From assembly GCF_012911975.1 (NCBI RefSeq), contig NZ_SMDQ01000050.1, forward strand, positions 1-42,883: a DNA stretch of 42,883 nucleotides. Direction: 5' to 3'. This DNA comes from Nodosilinea sp. P-1105 (GTDB lineage Bacteria; Cyanobacteriota; Cyanobacteriia; Phormidesmidales; Phormidesmidaceae). Shown here in pieces: positions 6,699-12,609 of this stretch; the first letter of the stretch is position 1, and every line of letters begins with the position of its first letter. The position numbers were made by a program, and so were the translations under genes. Below the pieces are notes generated by a model, which worked only from the letters and a program-made list of their open reading frames with translations, searched no databases and was not told the origin of the DNA.

Positions 6699-7123
6699 GT
6701 GCTTACGTTCCCAGCGTTTTGCAGCGCCAGATTCGCGATCGCTTTGCCAACTGCTGCGCCTATTGTCGTACCGTAGAGGCATTGACCGTCAGTACCTTTG
6801 AGTTTGAGCACATCGTGCCGCTCTCAGCGGGTGGCGCTACCGTCTTTGAAAACCTTTGCCTCTCCTGTCCAAGCTGCAATCGCCATAAGGCCAGTCGTCA
6901 AACCGCTGTAGACCCAGAAACTCAGGTCGTTACCCCGCTGTTTCATCCCCATCAGCAGCGCTGGAGTGACCACTTTACCTGGAATGCTGAAGCTACTGAA
7001 GTCATTGGGTTGACGGCGATCGGGCGGGCTACAGTAGGCACGCTGAGGATGAATCGTTCCCAGATGACTCGGGTTAGGAGGATGTGGGTCAAACTGGGTG
7101 AGCATCCGCCTGATATTGGCTAA
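6695..7123 (+). CDS. HNH endonuclease
   Basis: The 142-residue product has a complete HNH (beta-beta-alpha-metal) nuclease core. C21xxC24 and C58xxC61 bind structural zinc, with EHIVPLSAGG (E38-H39), FENL (N53) and CNRHK (H64) as the catalytic HNH residues. The C-terminal ~75 residues (AVDPETQ..TPLF, DHFTWNAE, ATVGTLRMNR) are characteristic of a cyanobacterial HNH subfamily. It starts at GTG 6695, overlapping the preceding stop. It ends convergently, overlapping the 80-aa gene of module B by 4 bp. A truncated copy of this gene lies at 3940-4200. Target (DNA in phage defence, or a homing or TA role) is unknown. Confidence 0.9.
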   Translation: MSAYVPSVLQRQIRDRFANCCAYCRTVEALTVSTFEFEHIVPLSAGGATVFENLCLSCPSCNRHKASRQTAVDPETQVVTPLFHPHQQRWSDHFTWNAEATEVIGLTAIGRATVGTLRMNRSQMTRVRRMWVKLGEHPPDIG

Positions 7124-7356
7124 TACCGTAGCCATTTGGTGAGGATGCGCATGGGTCTGCCAGTGTTGGGGTCGTTTTGGAGTTTGCGACCGGCTCGGGC
7201 TTCGGCAAAGCCGAGGTGGTGCAGGGTTTTGACTACCCGGTCGATGCCGATCGCAGGGCCGATGACGGTGATGTGGATGGGTTCGCGGCGGGCGGGGGCG
7301 GGGCTGCTGGGCGGGGCGCTGTAGATTTCGCTGTTGGGGATGAATTCTTCTGACAT
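7120..7356 (-). CDS. ~80-aa protein of unrecognised family, module B
   Basis: This is the second paralogue (78 aa): MSEEFIPNSEIY, a shortened Pro-rich linker, then REPIHITVIGPAIG, KTLHHLGFAE, LQNDPNTGRPMR and ILTKWLRY at the C-terminus. The linker lacks the TQPS insertion seen in copies A and C. It faces the HTH gene at 7461 across a palindromic intergenic region. DNA identity to the other copies is very high across the core, so duplication is recent or gene conversion is active, yet the N-terminal 12 codons and the operator DNA differ. Confidence 0.75.
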   Translation of the reverse strand: MSEEFIPNSEIYSAPPSSPAPARREPIHITVIGPAIGIDRVVKTLHHLGFAEARAGRKLQNDPNTGRPMRILTKWLRY

Positions 7357-7376
7357 GGGGATACTCACGTGATGTA

Positions 7377-7424
7377 GTCACAAATGTGACGTTAGCACAG
7401 GCGCAGTGTATCCACAAGTGTGAC
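7377..7424. promoter_or_regulatory. Paired operator, module B
   Basis: Site 1 at 7377-7390 is a perfect palindrome GTCACA-aa-TGTGAC. Site 2 at 7411-7424 is the imperfect TCCACA-ag-TGTGAC. Centres are 34 bp apart. The run ACATTTAC directly after the second site is shared with the operators of modules A and C, while the palindrome arms are different. It probably controls the divergent 80-aa and HTH genes. Confidence 0.7.
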
Positions 7425-7460
7425 ATTTACCTTCGGGTGCAGCTCTGCCAGGATTAGGGC

Positions 7461-7691
7461 ATGGGAAGGGCAAGCGACGCACTGAAGCAAGTTTTGGATA
7501 CCTACAGCATTAGCCAGAATAAGCTGGCGGTGACGATGGGCATCAGTCGCGCCAATGTGGGGCGCTGGTACCACGGGCTTGACCCCAGCGCTGAAAATAT
7601 CGCCCAGATTACCCAGGCACTGAAAACGCTAAATCCCTTGGCGGCGAAGGAGTTTGTGCGGCTCTATCTGGGAACTATCGTTGAGGATTAG
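7461..7691 (+). CDS. Small XRE-type HTH regulator, module B
   Basis: This 76-residue paralogue of the HTH proteins at 4771 and 9665 runs MGRASDALKQVLDTY, then SISQNKLAVTMGISRANVGRW as the HTH, SAENIAQITQAL, and NPLAAKEFVRLYLG at the end. The recognition helix (SRANVGRWYHGL) is unlike those of the other two, matching the change in operator sequence. It probably represses its own promoter and the divergent gene. An 86-bp spacer separates it from the DUF2281 antitoxin gene downstream. Confidence 0.87.
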   Translation: MGRASDALKQVLDTYSISQNKLAVTMGISRANVGRWYHGLDPSAENIAQITQALKTLNPLAAKEFVRLYLGTIVED

Positions 7692-7777
7692 CGCCTGATC
7701 TGCTGTATGTGGTGGCAACTCTGGACTCAAGAACGGCCTGACCTACAATTGAGATAAGTGTAAGGACTAGCTTCGCT

Positions 7778-7996
7778 ATGCATCCTATTGTGAATGAGAT
7801 CCAAAATTTGCCGCCCCAGGCTCAGCAGGAAGTGATCAATTTTGTTACGGCGTTGGTTAGGAAGCAGCGGCACAACCCTAACCATCGTCTAAACCAAAAT
7901 TGGGCTGGTGCGATGCAAGCGTATCGTGATGCCTATACGAGTCTTAGCTTGCAAAAAGAAACTGTGGACGATTGGGCTAGCCGTGTATCTGGTTAA
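7778..7996 (+). CDS. DUF2281-like antitoxin
   Basis: The 72-residue protein opens with MHPIVNEIQNLPPQAQQEVI NFV, the DUF2281 signature found in many cyanobacterial antitoxins upstream of PIN toxins. The C-terminal half (WAGAMQAYRDAYTSLSLQK..VDDWASRVSG) is the presumed toxin-binding tail. Its stop lies 14 bases inside the following PIN gene, the usual antitoxin-first coupling. It probably neutralises that PIN protein and may autoregulate. Confidence 0.8.
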   Translation: MHPIVNEIQNLPPQAQQEVINFVTALVRKQRHNPNHRLNQNWAGAMQAYRDAYTSLSLQKETVDDWASRVSG

Positions 7997-8387
7997 CACA
8001 AACATTTGGCTAGAAAGGCTACTCAATCAACAGCAGGCTGCTATTGTCGGTGAGTTTTTACAGGCGATCCCCTCAGAAAACTTAGCGATGAGTGATTTCA
8101 CGTTTCACTCTATTGCCCTAGCGCTGACTCGTCGCCAACTGTCTACCCCGCTGCAAGAATTTATTCAAGATGCTTTTGTTGAGGGGAATGTTGGCTTGCT
8201 CAGCTTGCCTCCCATGGAGGCATCGTCTGTTTTGCGCACCATGCGCGAACAAAACCTGGATTATGATGATGCCTATCAATACGCTACCGCTGAGCAGTAC
8301 GACCTTATTTTAGTCAGCTTCGACACTGACTTCGATAATACATACCAAGGTCGAAAAGCACCTCAAGAAATTTTGAGTAAGGAATGA
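7983..8387 (+). CDS. PIN-domain VapC-like protein with altered active site
   Basis: From GTG 7983 the 134-residue product begins YLVNTNIWLERLL and contains SDFTFHSIALALTRRQL, then LDYDDAYQYATAEQYD and LILVSFDTDFD. This is the layout of a PIN-domain subfamily whose second motif is SDFTLHSI-like. PIN RNases need the first Asp in LVDTN. Here it is Asn (residue 5), a single G-to-A change, so the toxin may be inactive. The later acidic residues (YDDAY, DTDFD) are kept. It overlaps the antitoxin gene by 14 bp. The open frame extends upstream, but the PIN motif requires a start near 7983. Confidence 0.82.
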   Translation: MYLVNTNIWLERLLNQQQAAIVGEFLQAIPSENLAMSDFTFHSIALALTRRQLSTPLQEFIQDAFVEGNVGLLSLPPMEASSVLRTMREQNLDYDDAYQYATAEQYDLILVSFDTDFDNTYQGRKAPQEILSKE

Positions 8388-8456
8388 ACTTATAAGGATG
8401 TTCTTGCCTCAGGAGTGCGATCGCCGCAAATCGCCCTCTCCCCCAGCATCAACCGA

Positions 8457-8663
8457 CTACTGAGGGCAATAAGCTTGAATATCGCCTGCTCCCAGAGTTA
8501 GCAGGGCCAAGGTTTCCCCCGACTCAGCTACAAACTCCACCTCAAAAGCCTGCTTATCCGCGTAGCAATAAACGATCGCACCCCGACTACCCTTTGATAA
8601 GCCATATTCAGGAATATCGCGGGTCAGCGTAACGACATCCAATTCTTCAAACATACCCATCAT
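8457..8663 (-). CDS. DUF4926 domain protein
   Basis: The 68-residue protein (MMGMFEELDVVTLTRDIPEYG, GSRGAIVYCYADKQAFEVEF, a Leu-rich strand and a short C-terminus) matches DUF4926. This is a small SH3-like beta-barrel found next to toxin-antitoxin type genes in cyanobacteria. The first ATG overlaps the stop of the DUF2442 gene (ATGA). Two other ATGs lie 3 and 9 bases further on. Role unknown; probably an accessory or immunity-like small protein of the three-gene operon 9192-8457. Confidence 0.8.
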   Translation of the reverse strand: MMGMFEELDVVTLTRDIPEYGLSKGSRGAIVYCYADKQAFEVEFVAESGETLALLTLGAGDIQAYCPQ

Positions 8664-8914
8664 CTTGCCCTCGCCTCTGGGGCCGGTGCGCCGCGCAGCA
8701 TTCCTTCGGTGCTTAGGTCTTCGTCCAGAGCTTCCCAATGGATGCCGTAGCCGCCACCGCAAATTTCCCACTGGGTTAGTTGTTCGGGCGATGCGTTCAG
8801 CAATCGCGGATACCAGGCCAGCGGCACGGCAATGGTACGGCCATCCATCAGATTGACGCTGATTGTGTCTTCTGTGAATCGGACATGCTTTACCCGCTCA
8901 TCTACAGAAAACAC
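8660..8914 (-). CDS. DUF2442 domain protein
   Basis: The 84-residue protein fits DUF2442: VKHVRFTEDTISVNLMDGRTIAVPLAWYPRLLNASPEQL followed by WEICGGGYGIHWEALDEDLS. Members are small beta-rich proteins commonly paired with DUF4160 or similar toxin-like partners and are thought to be antitoxins. The gene starts 5 bases after the coiled-coil gene stop and overlaps the DUF4926 gene. Three minus-strand genes therefore form one operon. Confidence 0.87.
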   Translation of the reverse strand: MFSVDERVKHVRFTEDTISVNLMDGRTIAVPLAWYPRLLNASPEQLTQWEICGGGYGIHWEALDEDLSTEGMLRGAPAPEARAR

Positions 8915-8919
8915 TGTGG

Positions 8920-9192
8920 CTAGGTCCCCAGCAGGCGATCGACTTTGTTCTCGATACTGTTGAGCTTTCGGAGAACGGTGGGGCGATCTTCGTCCAGAGA
9001 GGCTAGCAAGTTAATTACCCCCTCTTGCAGCGTGGTCAAACGCTGTATTGCATCATCCACCCGCTGCATACCTGCATAGAACTCGTCACGGGCTTCTTCG
9101 CGCTCAAGCCGTGCTTCGGCCATGGCTTCTAGGATGGCTTGGGCTGTGCGGGCGTTGCTCTCAACCAGTTGGCGCAGTTCTGAGTCTGTCAT
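8920..9192 (-). CDS. Small coiled-coil protein, intact copy
   Basis: The 90-residue product (MTDSELRQLVESNARTAQAI, then LEAMAEARLEREEARDEFYAG, a heptad-rich region and SIENKVDRLLGT) is a continuous coiled coil of a type common in cyanobacteria next to antitoxin genes. It has no catalytic motif. A decayed copy of the same gene lies at 13757-13933 in the same orientation, on the far side of the NACHT/SPFH cassette. The ATG at 9192 is preferred over the longer frame because the decayed copy also aligns up to that codon. Confidence 0.78.
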   Translation of the reverse strand: MTDSELRQLVESNARTAQAILEAMAEARLEREEARDEFYAGMQRVDDAIQRLTTLQEGVINLLASLDEDRPTVLRKLNSIENKVDRLLGT

Positions 9193-9304
9193 GGGCGCTG
9201 AGCTATCTCTGCCAAAGGGTAATAAGTCGCATTGTAGCAAGCTGGTATGAGGGAATTGCTAAGGTGGCCGAGCGCTGCGACAGGTGGGTGAATAGAATAG
9301 TCGC

Positions 9305-9547
9305 CTAATACCGCAGCCATTTGGTGAGGATGCGCATGGGTCTGCCAGTGTTGGGGTCGTTTTGGAGTTTGCTCCAGGCTCGGGATTCGGCAAAGCCGAG
9401 GTGGTGCAGGGTTTTGACTAGCAGGTCGACGCCGATCGCAGGGCCGATGACGGTGATGTGGATGGGTTCGCGACTGGGCTGGGTGGGGGCGGGGCTGCTG
9501 GGTGGGGCGCTGTAGATTTCGCTGTTGGGGATGAAGTCTTCTGACAT
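9305..9547 (-). CDS. ~80-aa protein of unrecognised family, module C
   Basis: The third paralogue (80 aa) runs MSEDFIPNSEIYSAPPSSP, TQPSREPIHITVIGPAIG, KTLHHLGFAESRAWSKLQ, PNTGRPMR and ILTKWLRY. It differs from copies A and B by RAWSK for RTGRK/RAGRK and VDLLVK for IDLVVK/IDRVVK. It faces the HTH gene at 9665 across two 24-bp palindromes. In this module no HNH gene lies beyond its 3' end. Confidence 0.75.
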   Translation of the reverse strand: MSEDFIPNSEIYSAPPSSPAPTQPSREPIHITVIGPAIGVDLLVKTLHHLGFAESRAWSKLQNDPNTGRPMRILTKWLRY

Positions 9548-9570
9548 GGGTGCAGGATGGGGAGTACGAC

Positions 9571-9631
9571 AATGTGAACAAATATGCTCACATTCAAGAC
9601 TATACACGATGTGGATAAGTATGTTCACATT
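9571..9631. promoter_or_regulatory. Paired operator, module C (two 24-bp palindromes)
   Basis: Site 1 at 9571-9594 reads AATGTGAACA-N4-TGCTCACATT. Site 2 at 9608-9631 reads GATGTGGATA-N4-TGTTCACATT. Centres are 37 bp apart, the same spacing as in module A, but the arms (TGTGA-CA/TG-TCACA) are different. Site 2 ends 33 bases before the HTH start. The ACATTTAC element follows it as in modules A and B. Confidence 0.75.
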
Positions 9632-9664
9632 TACGCCCTCATTATCCCCTGACATGATTGGGGT

Positions 9665-9910
9665 ATGGGAAAGGCAGGGCGAGTGTTAAAACAGGTTTTG
9701 GAGACCTATGGCATCAGCCAGAACAAGCTGGCGGTCACAATGGGGATTGAGCGCACGGTGGTTTACCGCTGGACCCATGAGCGCACTGACCCCGGTGGCG
9801 ACACGATTACGTTGATTACAGCGGCGTTGAATCAGCTAAGTTCTGATGCTGCCCAGGATTTTGTAAACTTATACCTAGGCGAAATCATTCAAGGCGAAGA
9901 TAAAGCATAA
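9665..9910 (+). CDS. Small XRE-type HTH regulator, module C
   Basis: The 81-residue third paralogue runs MGKAGRVLKQVLETYG, ISQNKLAVTMGIERTVVYRW as the HTH, PGGDTITLITAAL, and SDAAQDFVNLYLGEI. Its recognition helix (ERTVVYRWTHER) differs from both others. The downstream sequence carries a DUF433 fragment, so this module once stood before a DUF433 gene, as module A does after brnTA. Likely an autoregulator of its divergent promoter. Confidence 0.87.
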   Translation: MGKAGRVLKQVLETYGISQNKLAVTMGIERTVVYRWTHERTDPGGDTITLITAALNQLSSDAAQDFVNLYLGEIIQGEDKA

Positions 9911-9937
9911 AGTTTTATTACACCTAGCTCAAGGTAC

Positions 9938-9964
9938 ATGCAGTATCAAGACATCATCACCATC
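9938..9964 (+). pseudogene. Fragment of a DUF433 gene (5' end only)
   Basis: Twenty-seven bases beginning ATGCAGTATCAAGACATC match the start of the DUF433 gene at 5514 with two silent differences. The homology then stops abruptly. Only the first nine codons (MQYQDIITI) survive. Confidence 0.6.
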
Positions 9965-10055
9965 AAATTCCGCAGAATGACTCTAGAAAAGCTAATGAAG
10001 TTGAGGCAACTCACTGTTTCAGTAAGAATCAGTATGATGAGAGGTCACTAGTCAA

Positions 10056-10162
10056 CTATAGCGGTTCTTACTCGGATGAGATAAAGAGTAGCGCCCCAAA
10101 CCTATAAGCTTCAAGGCTTCTATGAGTAGAGGTTTACCTCATGCGTCCAGGAACCGCTGTAG
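10056..10162. mobile_element. MITE-like element with terminal inverted repeats
   Basis: The left end CTATAGCGGTTCTTACTCGG (continuing to 10080) and the right end 10138-10162 are imperfect inverted copies. AGCGGTTC is mirrored by GAACCGCT and ATGAG by CTCAT. TA dinucleotides sit at both outer edges, as expected for IS630/Tc1-type insertion. The ~57-bp middle holds a second inverted repeat (AAACCT/AGGTTT). There is no coding capacity. It lies just upstream of the NACHT gene and may have brought or altered promoter sequence. Confidence 0.7.
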
Positions 10163-10329
10163 CATAATCCAGATCAACACTCAAAGTTTGTATAAATATT
10201 TTGCTTATGGGCACCTCGAAAAATTGACTTAGCCCCAGAAGCCGATGGCTAAAACCCTTGAAACCTCGTTCTTAACTCTCAACAGCAGGATGCTATTCTC
10301 AATAAACTTGAATTAATCGAGATGCTCTT

Positions 10330-12519
10330 ATGACTGGCTTTCTAGAATCATTTCTATTGGCTACAGCAGGAAGCTTAGCTAGCGTTGCAATCGATAGTGC
10401 AAAAGAAACTGGTGGTGGATTCCTAAACAGAGTAGGAAAAAGAATAAGCGACGATTTAAAGCAACGATACTTTGAGGCATCTAAGAGGTATATCGAAAGT
10501 TATACTGATCGTCACTGTAAAATCAAAGTACTGGGCATGCGTGAGCCAGTCAACTTAGACAGCATCTATACAGCGGTTAAATTTTTAAGTTTCACTGAAA
10601 TAATACGATTTTCTTCTGTCGAATCATTGGAGAGAGAATATCGAAGTGATAGGCTTGGAGGATTCTCTCCAAAAGCCAATAAGAAAAACCAAAAATCAGG
10701 AATTGATGTTGCCAACAGAGAGCAATTTCTTATGGTCCTTGGTGGACCTGGTGTGGGCAAGTCAACTTTTTTGCGTAAGGTTGCACTTGAGGCAATAAAA
10801 GCAGAAAGAGGCAAGTATTCTCATAGAAAAATTCCTGTCTTGATTGAACTAAAGCGGTTAGAATCAAAAGACATAGATATTATAAAAATAATCGCTAATG
10901 AATTTGATATCTGTGGTTTTCCGTCAGCACAAACTTTCACAAAAAACGCTTTGGACAAAGGTAACTTGTTGGTCATCTTTGACGGAATAGATGAGGTTCC
11001 AGCTGGAAATTTAAATCTAGTCCTAACAAAAATCCAAGATTTTGTAGATAGATACAAAAAAAATCGTTACATTTCATCTTGTAGAACAGCAGCTTATCGA
11101 AGTTATCTCAGAGGATTTAGTGATGTAGAAATGGCGAATTTTGATGAAGAGCAAATCTACAGTTTTATTAAAAATTGGTTTAAATCTGCTGTCGATATAG
11201 AATTATCAACAGCAGAAAACTGTTGGAATGCATTACTTCAGCCGGAAAATTCCTCGGCCAAAGAGCTTGCACATACTCCACTATTGTTGACTTTTCTTTG
11301 CTTGATCTTTGATAGATCTCAAGCTTTTCCTGACAATAGAAGCTCTTTATATAAAAAGGCATTGAGGATTCTATTGGAAGAGTGGGCTGCAGAGAAAAGA
11401 ATTATGAGAGAAGCAATATATGAAGGCTTAAGTGTTGAGCTTGAAGAAATTCTTTTATCTGAGATTGCATTTGAGGGATTTGTTTCTGATCGACTTTTCT
11501 TTATAAGGAAAGAGATCTCTAGTCAAATAAAACAATTTCTGGAAAGCAACTTGAATGCGCCAAAATATTTGGATGGTGAATCTGTTCTCAAGGCCATTGA
11601 AGTTCAGCAAGGCATTCTTGTTGAAAGAGCAGAAGATGTTTACTCATTTTCACACCTAACCTTACAAGAGTATTTAACAGCCCAATACATTATTGAAAAC
11701 CAGCTTATTTCGTCTCTGGTTCAAGAAGAACTTTTTAACAAAAGATGGAAAGAGGTACTCATCTTAGTATCAGGTTTAATACATGGGAGATCCGGCTCAG
11801 ATGATCTATTACTAATGATAGAAAAGAAAATGGCTGCCATATTGATCCATAATCCCTTAATTATGATATTTGACTTGGTCGATAATTTTGTTAAAGCTGT
11901 TCAGCACTATCCTGAAATACAGGAAAATGTATACCAAAAGAATTCTTCTCTAAAGAATAGATTACATGCAACATACCTCATCTTTTCAGTTTTGCATGAT
12001 TTAAATATAAGTCAAGCTGGCTTCTATGGAAAAATCCCTGGTCAGCAGGGAATTAATCTTTCGAATGATTTCATGGAAGTTCGAAAGCATTTATTTGATA
12101 TCGCAAATAAGATGAGTATTGATTTTGGCTGGGATCAATCTTATATTTCTGTTCGCGGATTAAATGGTGTTATTACTTTATATGAGAGTCGAGTTGCATC
12201 ACTTTACAAAGCCTTTCTCATAAGTGACGAGGTGAATCAAAGAGTTCTTTATCTAATTAAAAGCTTAAGAGATAGGGTACCCAAAAATGAAGATTCTTCT
12301 GAAATTAGACTTGGCTTTTTGGGAAATATGATAGATGGCTTTTCTAATGCACTCGGATTAGATTTAAGTTCCATAAGGATTGAATCCCAAGATCTTGCAG
12401 ATATAAAAAATTACTTATATGCATGCAATCTTTCTATTGATTGCAAACGAGCTGCGATTCGAGTCTCTCCTATTACCTGGAAAGCAATTGAAGATAGAAT
12501 GTTGACATCGGCGTCGTAA
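10330..12519 (+). CDS. NACHT-domain NTPase (STAND family, probable antiviral)
   Basis: The 729-residue protein has an N-terminal helical domain (about 1-110), then a NACHT module. Walker A is GGPGVGKST (138-146), Walker B is LLVIFDGIDE (213-222), and a sensor-like SSCRTAAYR follows (249-257). Then come the winged-helix/superhelical parts with TPLLLTFLCLIFD (about 316-328) and FSHLTLQEYLTAQYI (about 443-457). The last ~250 residues match nothing I recognise and would be the ligand-sensing C-terminus. No separate nuclease, TIR or transmembrane effector domain is evident, so the effector may be the N-terminal helical domain or a partner. Bacterial NACHT proteins of this size protect against phage. 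DNA is much more AT-rich than its neighbours, suggesting transfer. Confidence 0.9.
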   Translation: MTGFLESFLLATAGSLASVAIDSAKETGGGFLNRVGKRISDDLKQRYFEASKRYIESYTDRHCKIKVLGMREPVNLDSIYTAVKFLSFTEIIRFSSVESLEREYRSDRLGGFSPKANKKNQKSGIDVANREQFLMVLGGPGVGKSTFLRKVALEAIKAERGKYSHRKIPVLIELKRLESKDIDIIKIIANEFDICGFPSAQTFTKNALDKGNLLVIFDGIDEVPAGNLNLVLTKIQDFVDRYKKNRYISSCRTAAYRSYLRGFSDVEMANFDEEQIYSFIKNWFKSAVDIELSTAENCWNALLQPENSSAKELAHTPLLLTFLCLIFDRSQAFPDNRSSLYKKALRILLEEWAAEKRIMREAIYEGLSVELEEILLSEIAFEGFVSDRLFFIRKEISSQIKQFLESNLNAPKYLDGESVLKAIEVQQGILVERAEDVYSFSHLTLQEYLTAQYIIENQLISSLVQEELFNKRWKEVLILVSGLIHGRSGSDDLLLMIEKKMAAILIHNPLIMIFDLVDNFVKAVQHYPEIQENVYQKNSSLKNRLHATYLIFSVLHDLNISQAGFYGKIPGQQGINLSNDFMEVRKHLFDIANKMSIDFGWDQSYISVRGLNGVITLYESRVASLYKAFLISDEVNQRVLYLIKSLRDRVPKNEDSSEIRLGFLGNMIDGFSNALGLDLSSIRIESQDLADIKNYLYACNLSIDCKRAAIRVSPITWKAIEDRMLTSAS

Positions 12520-12609
12520 TTCTTTTGGCTATTAAAGCTCAGGCAAAGTATTTTCCCGGGAGGAAAGAAGTCTGAGAAGAAATAAGAGAGTGAGTTTTCA
12601 TAAAAATTT

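Noticed and set aside
6824..7426. Long minus-strand open frame (200 codons) over the HNH gene and module B
   Set aside because: It is antisense to the well-supported HNH gene and the 80-aa gene, with abnormal His/Pro/Arg-rich composition. A similar shadow frame exists over module C.
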